The notes under the pieces are model-generated. The model was not told the origin of the DNA, made no database searches, and was given only the letters and a program-made list of their open reading frames with translations. DNA of 25,254 bases from Conidiobolus incongruus B7586 (taxonomy: Eukaryota > Entomophthoromycota > Entomophthoromycetes > Entomophthorales > Conidiobolaceae). This document shows, piece after piece, positions 1-10,389 of this stretch. The stretch lies in the NCBI GenBank assembly GCA_000697335.1, contig JNEM01014334.1, forward strand, positions 1 through 25,254, in the 5' to 3' direction. Within the stretch, counting starts at the first letter, position 1; each line of letters begins with the position of its first letter. The position numbers and the translations under genes were made by a program.

Positions 1-141
1 AAAAAACTATTAAATATATATATATATATATATAGTTTAAAACTATTAATTATATTATATACTTTTATATAATCTAATGTTTAAAACAAATAATATTTTT
101 TAAAAATCAAAAATTAAAAAATTTACCATTTTATTCTCAAA
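1..141 (-). mobile_element. Mariner element, terminal fragment cut by the window edge
   Basis: This stretch aligns along its length with the outer end of the complete mariner copy at 4364-5673, in the same orientation. Both have an A-run ending in C followed by TA, then a (TA)n tract, then a block of about 60 bp reading roughly aataatat..ttt.aaaaatca.aaattaaaaaattt.ccatt. It ends near position 141, with a TA at 142-143. By comparison with the complete copies this is the end upstream of the transposase start, so the transposase would lie to the left of the window on the minus strand. No coding part is visible. The exact outer end is uncertain by a few bases. Confidence 0.65.
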
Positions 142-703
142 TAGTATTGAAAAAAAAATATATTATTAATTGAAGATATAATTATTTTCAAATCAGTAAA
201 ATATATTGAATAATGAACAATTATTAGATTTTGATGGTTAAATCTAAGACTTGATATTACATTAATCATAATGTTGAGATATTAATGATAATCAAGTTAT
301 TTCAATATATCTATTGAATATTGATAATTATCCAAATTAGATTTTAATAATGTGAGTTATATCTTGAAATGTTTGTGATTTGTGAGCATTCAAATAGATT
401 CAGGATGATAAATTAAGTTTGTTATAAATTTGCTATTCAAATGTAAAACAATTAAATAAAATATTGATTGACAAATTTAATATATTAATCTTATAAAGTT
501 TAAATTTCGTGACAATTTGTAAATATTTGTCTATATTTAGTATACACAGAATATAATATGTTTCAAATGCTACAATAAATCAACTGAAAAATAATATTAA
601 GAAAAAAAAACTTGATATTATTATCAATATTTAATGATAGAACGAAATGGTATTTATAGATTTACTACCAATATATTTAATTCAATAATTGTTAAAAATA
701 TAA
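142..703. other. AT-rich intergenic spacer
   Basis: This is the spacer between the mariner fragment and the 3' end of the SSXT-type gene. I see no open frame, RNA gene or clear repeat in it. It will include the 3' UTR and polyadenylation region of the minus-strand gene that ends at 704. Confidence 0.5.
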
Positions 704-1799
704 TCAAAAAGCCTTAGACTGACCGTTAATTTGTTCGATAAGTTCAGAAATGAGTGATATTTGTGGTTTTTCGGAAGGTTGAGCTTGCGGATCTTCTTTT
801 TCTTGGGATTGTTCAACTAGCTGCTCAGTAGCCTGGTCCTCCGTAACCTCAATGGGATTTGAACTAGCTTGGTCATTTGTTGTTGCTTGTGGTAAGGATT
901 GATTAGTAGTCTCAGGATTCAGATCTTTAGCGATGGCAGGATCCACATTAACTTGATTTTGATCAGTATCATTAGTGGGTGTTGGTTCAGTGGCTTCATC
1001 GTCGTCATCAGCCTCAATAGGGATTGTGGGTAAATTGGGTGGTACCAGGGGATCTGGCACGCCATCGGGCAATTGAAGAGGTGGAAATGGCTGGTATGAT
1101 TGAAACTGCTCAGAAGAAATTTGAGGATCTATGATACGTTTGCTTTGAGGTACTGGTAAACTAACAGGTTCAGCATTGCGCTCAAGAATCAATGTACGTT
1201 TATTGTTCTCTTCTCGTTCCTTAATTTGGCGTTCAACACTCTTTCCAGCTTCTATATCACGTTGTAGTATTTGTGGAAGACTAGAAGCATCAACACCTTC
1301 AAAATCGTTCCTAGCTTTGGCAACAAGTTTCTTTAACATTTCAGCCGATACTGTGCGAGGGTCAGGTAAAGGAGTTAAATTTGGTTTGGGTGGGAGATCT
1401 GTTGATTTACGCTAAAGGATGTTGAATAAGTTATCAATTTACAAATTTAAATTATAAGAGAAAAATTTACCTCAGGTTTGAGATAATGATCAGCAACAGC
1501 TGCTAAATAAGCTAAATTTGATTGTAATCTTGCTTGGTATCTATAACAAAGGAGATTATTAATATCAATTAGTAAATTTGGGAATAAATTAATTTACATG
1601 GCGAAGTCAGGGTCCGAAGTCCAACCTTTATTCTGGAACTCAACACATACTTTTATCAAACCAGCATTAATTTCTAATATCTGTTTCCAAAATTATATAT
1701 TAATATTCCATAAATACTATAATAATTTTCAATTACTGTTTGAATAACGTTAGAAGAAAGTTCAGGACAAATACTTGGGGCAATTTCTTCTTCTGGCAT
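704..1799 (-). CDS. SSXT/SS18-type SWI/SNF complex subunit (4 exons)
   Basis: The exons on the minus strand are 1737-1799, 1598-1680, 1471-1540 and 704-1411. The three introns are 56, 57 and 59 nt with GT..AG ends, and the second contains a TACTAAT branch-site-like motif. The joined product is 307 residues. Residues about 19-71 match the SSXT N-terminal domain of human SS18: IQ.ILE.N..LI, then QNKG at about 37-40, then YQ..LQ.NL.YLA..AD at 50-66. In animals this domain joins SS18 to the BAF (SWI/SNF) remodeller, and the same nuclear role is inferred here. Residues about 97-145 are charged and helical, with coiled-coil character. The rest is rich in P, Q, E and D with an acidic run (DDDDEATE), so probably disordered. 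The first ATG at 1799 is chosen because it opens directly into the domain. Domain assignment is firm; complex membership is by family. Confidence 0.9.
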
Positions 1800-3042
1800 A
1801 TTTTATGCAATTATAAGAACTTTAGAAATGATTAAATAATAATTTGATAATTTTTAGAATTAATATGATACTATTTCAAGGATTTAGGTTCTAGAATATA
1901 ATCTCACTTTGAATTAATCAATTTAATCACGGTTCAATTCTTGAATTATTATGGGATTTCCAAAATTATTTTGATTATTAATATTCAAGACCAATAATTT
2001 TAATTATTGAATTTTATATTAAATGTAATTATATACAGTGCTACATCCATTGATGGACATTCCATTTAGCCTTTTGATTGGCTAATTAAGATATAATTTT
2101 ATCAATATTACGCCATTTTATTAAATATGTATATATTAGATTTAAAATAAGATGTTTTAAGTATGAATAGTATAAATAATTACTCTGACATTTTCAAGCG
2201 TGATATTTTTTAATAACTTTAGTTAATTGTATTTCGCTAATAGATATATTAAATTCAAATCATAATTTAAGTCGTAAACCACAATGTCGATCAATGAAGA
2301 GACTACCGTATTGATATTGTAAATTATTTTTAATTATCAATCACAGTAAATAAATAGAATATTATCAGTTACTGAGATATTTCAAAATACCTATATATCT
2401 GACTTACTTTAAATACCCTTTATATTTGAAATTATTCAAAGTTTACTAAATTAAAAGTTTCAATTGAATGATGGAAGCTTTTCCAAAAAACACAGTTTAG
2501 CTATTTAAAATAATTTATCTAAATAGGATATATCAATATCAGTGTCAAAAAATTTCAATATTAAATAAATATGTTTCAATTACTAGTCATTTTTATTTAA
2601 ATATCAAAATATTATTCTTGATAATATAAAATAATTCTATCTCAAATTAATTCATTTTGTTTTATTAATTTTAAATATATGATTTATAATTTTTCAATTA
2701 TTATTATTATTATATTAAATTCACACTTTATTAGAATAGAGAATTTATTATTTAAAAATTATAGAAAAATCTTTGTTAATTTCAAAGTATTTTGTTATGA
2801 TATAAGCAAATAATTCGAAATGAGTTTCAATTCTATATCATTGATATATTTCAATTGAAATAATAAATAATTTTTAATTTTCTGATTCTAAAATAATATG
2901 AATATTAATTATATATTATTTAATTAATAATTAATAAAATTTACAAAATAAAAACCATTTTTAAAATATTTAAATTTAATATAAAGTATAATAATTATTT
3001 TTATCCAATTCAATTTATAACTTTGAAAATTCTTTGATATTA
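1800..3042. other. AT-rich intergenic spacer with SSXT-gene promoter
   Basis: About 1.2 kb without a convincing open frame. The right part of the SSXT-type gene's promoter must lie just above 1799. A short, less AT-rich patch at about 2036-2090 contains small palindromes such as CCATTGATGG, but I can assign nothing to it. Confidence 0.5.
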
Positions 3043-4355
3043 GTATGGAAATTAAGAAATGGCAAATTTTTTAATTTCTGATCTTTCAAACATATTATAC
3101 ATTTTGAAAGATTATATATATATAAAATATATAGGAAAATAAATATTTTCAAACTATATATATATATTCAATTTTAATTATTTTTTTTATTAAAATATTT
3201 TGATTTTAAAATTTACACTTAAATTTAATCATGCTTAAATTAGATTGTGATTATCAAAAGGTTTTTATTTTTGTATCTTTAAAACTTAACTATAAACCCT
3301 TTAAAATCATCTAAAACTTGCAAACAGCTTATAGAGATGGTGTTTTATCTAAAACTACCATATATTACTGGATTTGTGATTTTAAAGCTAGAAGGGACAT
3401 TATTTAAAATTTACCAAAATCTAAAAGACTAATTTCTACTGTTACTTTTTCACTTATTAATAGAGTAAAAAAATATATTAAGAAATACCTTTTTATTTCT
3501 GTTAGAGAATTATTAAAGCAATTTAATATTAATTATACAAGCATGTTATATTTACTTAAGTTTAAACTTAGATTAATTAATAAAAATGTAAAATAGATAC
3601 CTTATAATTTAACAGAAACCTAAAAGAAAACTAGAGTAGCTATAGCTAAACTAAACTTATTAAGGTATAACTAAAAACAAAAGTTTTTACAGTGAATACT
3701 TACAATTAATGAATCTTAAATTCCTTTATATAATCCTTTACTTAAAAATAAAACAAGATGTTTGGTTAAGCTAAATCAATCCCCTCTACAAATTCTAATG
3801 AATAAGCACTTTAAATATAAGTGAATGTTAATTATTGTAATAGATTATAATAGTATATAGTTTTCTTATTTAATACCTTAAGGAAAATCAATTAATAGTA
3901 AGTTATATATTACTTTTTTAAATAAAACAATTTCTAAATAGTGTTCTCAATATAAATTAAAAACACCTATTATTTTGCATGATAATTGTAAAATACATAA
4001 AGTTAAAGCTATAAAAGATTTTTTATATAAAAAAAATTAGAGGGAGTTACTACATCTAGTATATTCACTTGATTATAATCTATATAATTATAATTGTTTT
4101 AAACAATTAAAAAAACAGCTTACAAGAAAAAAATTCCTGTAAACAAATTAAATTGGTTTGTAAAACATTAAATTTCAGTTTTTAATAAAAAAAATTATTT
4201 TTTAAGTATTAGAAGCTTACCAAAAGTATAGAAAAAAGTTATTAATAATAAAAGAGGCTATTAATTTTATATTATTCATTAAATTTTATATATTATTTAT
4301 TAATTTATTTGTTTAATTTTAATTTTAAAATTGTGTTATTATTTAATTTCTACAT
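3043..4355 (+). mobile_element. Mariner (Tc1/mariner DD34D) element, full length, dead: copy 1
   Basis: The element is about 1313 bp, the usual mariner size. It has a TA on each side (3041-3042 and 4356-4357) and eroded terminal inverted repeats: the left end reads GTATGGAAATTAAGAAATGG, and the right end, reverse-complemented, matches it with transitions. A second pair of inverted repeats lies further in, just outside the transposase (about 3181 and 4258). The transposase remnant runs on the plus strand. Copies 2 and 3 align across the whole length, including the outer ends, which is how the limits were set. It lies tail to tail with copy 2, with 8 bp between the two ends. Confidence 0.85.
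3231..4264 (+). pseudogene. Mariner transposase remnant, copy 1
   Basis: From an ATG at 3231 the frame translates to a mariner transposase broken by many TAA/TAG/TGA codons. The first catalytic block reads Q*ILTINES*I, where mariners have W-ILTIDESW-I, so Trp codons have become stops and Asp has become Asn. The second block, LHDNCKIHK, keeps its Asp. From that Asp to the third catalytic position there are 34 residues, as in Mos1, with YSLDYNLYN where mariners have YSPDLAPSD; the third Asp is Asn. The length is 1034 bp against 1035 in copy 2, and the reading frame shifts by one base after the LKKQL..KK segment. It encodes nothing functional. Confidence 0.85.
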
Positions 4356-4363
4356 TAATATTA

Positions 4364-5673
4364 CTCTATATTTTTAATAATAAAAATTTTTTACAATTAA
4401 AAATAAATAAATATTTGAATATATGATATATAAAAATAAATATATAATATAAATTTAATAGTTTCTTTTATTATTAATAACTTTTTGCTATACTTTTAAC
4501 AAACTTCTAACACCTAAAAAACAGTTTTTTTTATTAAAGACTAAAATTTGATGTTTTATAAACCAATTAAATTTTCCTGCAGAAATTTTCTTTCTTGCAA
4601 GCTGGTTTTTTAATTGCCTAAAGCAATTATAATTATATAGGTTATAATCAAAAGAATATACTAGATGTAGTAGTTCTTTCTAGTTATTATTAATTAGAAA
4701 GTTTTTTACAGCTTTAGATTTATGTATTTTACAATTATTATGTAAAATAATAGGTTTTCTCAAATTATATTGAGAACACTAATTAGAAATACTTTTATTT
4801 AAAAAAACAATATATAGTTTATTATTAATTAATTTTCCTTCAGGAACTAAATAAGAATAGCATATACTATTATAATCTATTACAATAATTAATATTTGCT
4901 TATTAACAAAGTGTTTATTTAAAGGGATTTGTAGAGGGGGTTGATTTAACTTAATCTAGCATTTTAATTTGTGTTTTGGTAAAAGATAATACATAAAGAT
5001 CTAAGATTCATCAATTGTAATTATTCACTGTAAAAGTTTAGGCTTCTAGTAATATTTTAATAGGTTTTGTTTAACAATAGCTACTCTAACTTTTTTTTAA
5101 GCTTTAGTTAAATTATAAAGTACCTATTTTATATTTTTATTTATTAATTTTAGTTTAAACTTTAAAATATATAAAATACTTGTAAAACTAATATTAAAGT
5201 GCTTAGATAATTCTCTAGCTGAAATAAAAAGGTGCTTTTCAATATATTTTTTCACTCTATTTATAATTAAAAAAGTAACAGTTGAAGTTGGTTTTCTAGA
5301 TTTTAACAGGTTTTGAATAGTTTCTCTTTTAGCTTTAAAGTAATTTACCTAGTAATAAATTGTTAATTTAGATAATATTTTATTACTAAAAGCTGCTTGT
5401 AAATTTTAAATAATTTTAAAGGGTTTATGGTTAAATTTTACTGATACTAAAATAAAAAACTTTTAATGATCACTATTTGGTTTAAACATGATTAAATTAA
5501 ACAACCAATTTTAAAAAGTTAATTTTTTAATCAAAAAAACTAATATATATATATATATATATATTAAAAATATATAATTTCCTATTAACTTTGTATATAT
5601 TTATTCATTTCAAACTAATAATATGTTTGAAAAATCAGAAATTAAAAAATTTCCCATTATTTTAAATTCAAGG
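4364..5673 (-). mobile_element. Mariner (DD34D) element, full length, dead: copy 2
   Basis: The element is about 1310 bp, inverted relative to copy 1 and homologous to it from end to end. Inner terminal repeats are clear: GTTTCTTTTATTATTAATAA at 4461, and GTTTTTTTGATTAAAAAATT reading inward from 5540. The outer block at about 5600-5673 matches the reverse complement of the copy 1 outer end (3043-3115) with few changes. It is bounded by TA at 4362-4363 and 5674-5675. A (TA)n tract of about 22 bp sits at 5543-5564, between the inner and outer ends. The transposase remnant is on the minus strand. Because 8 bp separate the two elements, this is best read as a second insertion beside the first; a palindromic duplication is the alternative. 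Confidence 0.85.
4455..5489 (-). pseudogene. Mariner transposase remnant, copy 2
   Basis: The interval is 1035 bp, or 344 codons plus stop, the normal length for a mariner transposase, with no net frameshift. It starts at the ATG at 5489 and holds about a dozen in-frame stops, nearly all at places where the family has Trp or Gln. The first catalytic Asp is kept (TIDES), the second is Asn (LHNNCKIHK), and the third is Asn (YSFDYNLYN). Copy 1 has the opposite pattern at the first two sites, so the copies were damaged at least partly independently. The changes are transitions, consistent with repeat-induced point mutation or cytosine deamination. Confidence 0.85.
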
Positions 5674-5675
5674 TA

Positions 5676-6565
5676 ATATATTTAAATCCATTTTAAAATA
5701 TACCTAACTCAACAAACTCTTTATTCATTAATAACCAGTTTTATATCATAATATCTTACTTTTAAATATTAATTATTTTAAACTAATATATATTTCATTG
5801 AATGCTCTAAATTTGTTGGTTTTGATTTTATACAATTAAATTTAGTATGGATTTTTAAATACTGTTAATAGATATATTTCCTTGTTCAATATACAATAGC
5901 TTAGTTACTATATAATATCAAAGCCTTCAGAAGCTTAATACTCTTTTCATAATTACCTTGATTTGTTTATGTAGCATCAATCATAGTGTATTGATATTAA
6001 GTCTCAATATTTCAGTTAGTAATATGATGATTCTAAGTACTCTGTATTCATATTGTGATATTGTAATGTAATTTATAACAAAATATTTGTAATTGATACT
6101 GTTAGAATATATGTTTTCATCTTTGTTAATATAATTTGATCCAGTCAGTTTATTAGGAGAATAATATATTTTTAATTTAGTTGTTGTGGTTTAATATATA
6201 TTTACAAGAAAAAACTAAATCGATGTACATAAATTGTTAATAAATATCATTATCATATTCTACATTATTCTTATGATGATTTCAGACACCTATTTGGTAA
6301 GTTTTATATTATAACTTATCAATTGAGAAGACAAAATCACAATGCATTCTGATTAATTACAATATAAAATTATAGACACAGATTTATATACATAATAATT
6401 AGTGAGTAATCCAAATTATCTGAACAGTAATAAATCATTTTGAGGTATCAGGGTCTGAGGTGAGAATTAATATAAAATCCCATAAGTTGAATCATGCATG
6501 AATTAATTTAAAATTATTTTAATAATAGTTAATCAAAATCAATCGAATTTATACTAAAAAATAAA
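5676..6565. other. Intergenic spacer with promoter of the prolyl hydroxylase gene
   Basis: About 890 bp without a gene. It should hold the promoter and 5' UTR of the plus-strand gene starting at 6566. I see no clear TATA box at a convincing distance and no sterol-regulatory-type element I would defend. Confidence 0.5.
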
Positions 6566-8035
6566 ATGTCAACACCTCTCAAACATACAATACCATTAGA
6601 CGAAGTACCAATTGAAGATTGGATATCAGTTACAAAAAGAATCAAAATCGATCCTAATATTCTAACCAAAACTCTTGACCAGTTACTCAATCCTAAATAC
6701 AGAACCAACACTCCCTTTTTCGAGTTACTCAAGTCACATTATCAATACAATGAACCTTATAAGAATCAAACAACAGAATTTGGAATTAAACCATTTAAAC
6801 ACTTTATTTTGGAAAAATTATTCAGCAACCGATTTCTAACTCAAGTTAAACAAGAAATTAATGAATTGGTAAAATTTGAATTGAAATCGAATGACCTTTA
6901 CAGATTTCATCAAAGCAATGACTTAAAGGGCATTCATTCACCTTTATTAAAGCTATTAAAATTATGCTTGTATTCTAAAGAATTTGTCGATTTCTTGAGC
7001 AATTTGTTGGGTATTGAGCTATTTCATGACAAGTTGGATGTTTCTATCAGCAGGTATGATAAAGGAGATTATTTACTATGTCATGACGACCACATCACAA
7101 CTACAACCACTGGACGTCGCGTTGCTTTTATTCTTTACCTCGTCGATGAAGATTGGGACGAAAACTGCGGCGGTGAGTTGAGTTTATTTGATGTCAAGCC
7201 ACCAGGGCTCCATCCCAACAACAAGGTGACCAAGTTGATTCCTAAGTGGAATCATCTGGCCTTCTTTGAAATTGGAAATCATTCATATCATCAAGTTGAA
7301 GAAGTACTATCAGCCACAAAATCCAGACTATCTATTGTTGGATGGTTTCATGGTCCATTGCCAACTAAAGTACCACCCATGATCACTTATTCCCCTCTTG
7401 ATTTTAGAGTCGCTGATAGTGAGATCACATTGGAACGCTTTGTCAATCCCACTTATCTCAAATCTGAGAACTTGGAAAAAATCCAGAACAGATTCATTGA
7501 TGAGAGCTGCATTGAGCTAGGCGATTTCTTGATTAAAGATGTATTTGATGAAATCATCTCCCAACTGCCCTCAGTCTCAAACAGGTGGAGTGCATTTGTC
7601 GGACCCCCTCACCTACGCCGCTATCGAGTATTAAAACCCACAATCGGAGAAGGCGCTCCTACAACAAAATTGGATGATCTCATCAGCTTCTTTAAATCCA
7701 CAATCTTTAAAGACTACCTCAAGCAATTAACATCTTTGACCCTTTGTAAAATGCTCCTAGAGACCCGCCAATTTACTGCCGATTGCTACACCATGGTTGT
7801 CGACGATGCTAACGAGCCTTTCGGTTTGGACATAGTGCTCACACTCGTTCCAGGAGGAGCTATCCACTATATCGCAGACGAGGAGACCCTTCTGACACTT
7901 GACGGTAGAGTCAACTGTCTTCAACTAGTACTTCGAGATGAGGGAACCTTAAGATTTTTGAAGAAATTACCCAGAGATTTTGAAGGATCTCGAGTGGATT
8001 TGAGTATGGTTGGGCTTGAATCCATTTCCAACTAG
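6566..8035 (+). CDS. TPA1: Tpa1/Ofd1-type 2-oxoglutarate/Fe(II) prolyl 3,4-hydroxylase
   Basis: An intronless gene of 489 residues whose start sits in an AAAATG context. It has the two-domain Tpa1/Ofd1 layout. The N-terminal oxygenase (about 75-262) has the iron ligands H173 and D175 in LLCHDDH and H242 in YHQVEEV. R254 in SRLSIVGWFHG is the 2-oxoglutarate-binding Arg, and GGELSLFD (202-209) is a core strand. The C-terminal half (about 280-489) is the second double-stranded beta-helix domain of the family (Ofd1 CTDD), which lacks the metal site. Known members hydroxylate a proline of ribosomal protein uS12 (Rps23), affecting translation termination; in fission yeast, Ofd1 also couples oxygen to turnover of the sterol regulator Sre1. 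A short Thr-rich insert (ITTTTTG, 177-183) follows the HxD motif where the yeast protein is shorter. All catalytic residues are present, so an active enzyme is expected; which client it serves here is not visible. Confidence 0.95.
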   Translation: MSTPLKHTIPLDEVPIEDWISVTKRIKIDPNILTKTLDQLLNPKYRTNTPFFELLKSHYQYNEPYKNQTTEFGIKPFKHFILEKLFSNRFLTQVKQEINELVKFELKSNDLYRFHQSNDLKGIHSPLLKLLKLCLYSKEFVDFLSNLLGIELFHDKLDVSISRYDKGDYLLCHDDHITTTTTGRRVAFILYLVDEDWDENCGGELSLFDVKPPGLHPNNKVTKLIPKWNHLAFFEIGNHSYHQVEEVLSATKSRLSIVGWFHGPLPTKVPPMITYSPLDFRVADSEITLERFVNPTYLKSENLEKIQNRFIDESCIELGDFLIKDVFDEIISQLPSVSNRWSAFVGPPHLRRYRVLKPTIGEGAPTTKLDDLISFFKSTIFKDYLKQLTSLTLCKMLLETRQFTADCYTMVVDDANEPFGLDIVLTLVPGGAIHYIADEETLLTLDGRVNCLQLVLRDEGTLRFLKKLPRDFEGSRVDLSMVGLESISN

Positions 8036-8862
8036 TTTTGATTCAATAATAATTTTATTAGGAAATATGTGTAATACATATTTATATTTGAGTTTTTTTA
8101 TCACTCAAAATTATATCTACAAAATTTATCGTATAAAATAATAATAAAAATAATTAATTTATGTTATCTATTTCAATAAGTTGATATCTCTATCTAAATT
8201 TTCATTCAATGCATTTTGTATATATTTTTAATATTATATAAATGTAAAAATATATTAAAATTATTTTGATATTGGAGCTAAATTTTAACCCATTAATATG
8301 TAAAAATAATTTTTACCTTTAATCAATAAAAACTTATTACCAAAATCAAGGAATAACAATAAAATCACATCCAGATGTATATTCTTCAATATTAATAATG
8401 AATTAACAGGTGTATCAATTAATAAATCAATTACCTAAAATATCCTCTTATAGTTATTTCCAATGAAATTGATTTTTATATATAAATATAAAAATTATAA
8501 ATTATGTTTAAATTTTGATAGTTAAAATATTATTAATGTAAGAATTATTACTATTATTATATTTTATAAAATGTATTTCAGAAAATTTTATAAAGTTCTT
8601 TTTATATAATTGTTCAAATTTATTAAACCAAAATTCAAAGCAAATAGATTATAATTGACAGCAATATAAATTAGTTTCGAATGATAAATAATAGAATACA
8701 ATATTATGCATATTTAATAATAATGTTATAAATCTATAGTTAAGATATTAACCAGTATTTCTATCTACTTATCATTAAATTGCCAATTTAGATTGAAGTG
8801 GTGTGGTTATGGTAAAATTTATTCAATTTTCGTTATTTATTACTCAATTCTCTGTTACATCA
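8036..8862. other. Intergenic spacer between convergent genes
   Basis: This spacer holds the 3' ends of the prolyl hydroxylase gene (plus) and the first small secreted-protein gene (minus). AATAATAATTTTATT just after the stop at 8035 is a plausible polyadenylation region. Nothing else is recognisable. Confidence 0.5.
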
Positions 8863-9078
8863 TCAATCGGTAAAATCACCACCTAGAACACCGGTATTGT
8901 CGGATGCTCGACCCTTATTAAAAGCAGTATTAAAATTACTAGAGACACGATCGAGTATACCTTGAACTCCTGCCATATCGAACTGAGGTGCTGTGACTCC
9001 ATTCTGACTCTTTTGGTCATCATCCTCGGGAGTAGCAATTAATGGCATTGCCAACATGAATAAACTAATCAATTTCAT
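8863..9078 (-). CDS. Small secreted protein, APQFD family, member A
   Basis: A 71-residue protein that I do not recognise from any named family. Residues 1-17 form a typical signal peptide (MKLISLFMLAMPLIATP), then an acidic, Gln-rich stretch (EDDDQKSQ). The family core follows at about 30-54: APQFD, then VQGILDRV, then NFNTAFNK. The tail is Gly- and Asp-rich and varies between members. The mature peptide has no cysteine, so it is not a disulfide-stabilised effector; one amphipathic helix over the VQ..FNK part is likely. It is the first of four tandem paralogues on the same strand. It shares a 19-nt identity around the APQFD codons with member B, plus homology in the upstream region. Secretion is inferred from the leader. 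The function is unknown. Confidence 0.75.
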   Translation of the reverse strand: MKLISLFMLAMPLIATPEDDDQKSQNGVTAPQFDMAGVQGILDRVSSNFNTAFNKGRASDNTGVLGGDFTD

Positions 9079-9274
9079 TTTATATTGTATATTATACTGG
9101 AGTATTTCTAATCATCTGTAAGAATAAGGCCTAATATATACTGTATTTAACTTTGTGTGGAAATTAGATTTCAGTTTAATTGATCAACATTTGAAACAAA
9201 ATTTAAAAATTACTCACGTATCAAATACATAATAATGATAATTTATCATTTTATTAGAATCAAAAAAAATGGCT
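9079..9274 (-). promoter_or_regulatory. Upstream region of member A, with elements shared by the family
   Basis: Just above the ATG lies a leader like those of the other members (TATAATATACAATATAAAATG). A TATA-like TATATATTAG sits at 9131-9140, 53-62 bp upstream. At about 9160-9205 the sequence aligns with the same region of member B around TGATCAAC. The AAAATGGCT block found upstream of members C and D occurs at 9266-9274. Sharing among paralogues suggests the promoters were copied with the genes. Binding factors are unknown. Confidence 0.45.
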
Positions 9275-9795
9275 TTTAATCAAATAATTCTAATTTAATT
9301 TTCTTAAAAATTTATACTTTAATTGAAACAATATAATTTAATATTTATAAGTTTGAAATAGTTGATAATTTTATTAAATAAAATCCAACTAACTATCATA
9401 TAATTGTTGTTTAAATAATGAATTTTATTAAAATTAATAACAAATACTTAATATATTATACCCTTAATCATTTAATGTTCACTTAGTTTTAAAATAATTA
9501 CTATGATATAAATTATTAAATTTTTCCTGTAATAATAAAATTTATTAAAATATTATTATAAAACTAATGTGATTCAGTTATCAAATATATTCAAGTACTT
9601 ACAATTTTAAGTAAATGATTATTTTAAGTTTTTAGTTATATTATATCAAGTATTTTGATTTTAAAATTAATTTTTGATTTTATTTGAAATCTACTTTAGT
9701 GATTTTGGAATATATTACAAATTCAAAATTTCAGATTATATCAAAGTATAATAATTATATAGCTACTTATTAATGATTTTTAAAACATTTTGAAT
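9275..9795. other. AT-rich spacer within the secreted-protein array
   Basis: I see no gene, RNA or further family copy in this spacer. It will contain the 3' UTR of member B. Confidence 0.45.
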
Positions 9796-9990
9796 TTACA
9801 ATTCTCCTCGCACTGGACCAGTTTCCTTGTTCAAAACAGTGTTAACCCTATTAAAACCCTTGTTAATTATGCCTTGAACTCGCAAAGTATCGAACTGAGG
9901 TGCTGTAGCATCTGGTTGACTCTGCTGGGAATCGTTCTGAGGATTGGCATTGAGGGGTGATACCATCATGAATAAATTAAACAAATTCAT
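9796..9990 (-). CDS. Small secreted protein, APQFD family, member B
   Basis: A 64-residue paralogue of member A. It has a hydrophobic leader (MNLFNLFMMVSPLNANP), a Gln/Asp linker (QNDSQQSQ), the core APQFD..RVQGIINKG at about 30-45, and then RVNTVLNK with a short tail. The leader is less hydrophobic than in A because Asn falls near its end, so signal-peptide function is a little less certain. It is the closest relative of A at both the DNA and protein level, and their promoters align as well, so the pair looks like the most recent duplication. No cysteine is present and the function is unknown. The frame is complete, with stop TAA. Confidence 0.7.
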   Translation of the reverse strand: MNLFNLFMMVSPLNANPQNDSQQSQPDATAPQFDTLRVQGIINKGFNRVNTVLNKETGPVRGEL

Positions 9991-10133
9991 TTTGTATTAT
10001 ATTGGGCTATTGTGATTATTCCAATAATGGTTATGAAAAAGTTCTGTTTTGACACCATATAATTTGAAGTGAAAATAGACTTAGCTTACATGATCAACTT
10101 TGCTACAAATAATAAATCCTGGAAAAAATGTCT
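9991..10133 (-). promoter_or_regulatory. Upstream region of member B
   Basis: The leader CAATATAATACAAAATG is nearly the same as that of member D. A weak TATA-like sequence is at 10057-10062, 67 bp above the ATG. The segment GTGAAAATAGACTTAG...TGATCAAC (about 10069-10100) aligns with the region upstream of A. AAAAAATGTCT at 10123-10133 is a one-base variant of the AAAATGGCT block seen upstream of A, C and D. Confidence 0.4.
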
Positions 10134-10389
10134 AATATTCATCAAACTTGATTGATAAACAATCAATTTGATTTATAATAATATATTTAAAATTGATATT
10201 TTTCTAGAATAATTCAATTATATCAATTTTGAGTTTGATCTTCATCCATCATTAAAATTATATATTTTGAATAATATATTTGACTGAATTTCAAACAACT
10301 GAATCATTTGATAAGTTTTGAGTATCTATGTGGTTCATTTACATTTAAAAATCACAATTTGTATTTTTTATTAGAATTTCATTAAATTG
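10134..10389. other. AT-rich spacer within the secreted-protein array
   Basis: Only the inferred 3' UTR of member C falls here. No other feature can be seen. Confidence 0.4.

Noticed and set aside
3231-5489. TAA/TAG read as Gln, as in some protists, to make the mariner frames open.
   Set aside because: Host genes in the window end with TAA, TAG and TGA and use CAA/CAG for Gln. The transposase stops also fall at Trp sites, which such a code would not explain.
6529-6732. Minus-strand 67-codon open frame over the start of the prolyl hydroxylase.
   Set aside because: It lies antisense to the conserved N-terminal coding region and has no recognisable feature.
8322-8345. CAATAAAAACTTRTTAC shared by 8325 and 15418 as a possible dispersed element.
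   Set aside because: Similarity stops after about 17 bases and there is no boundary or structure.
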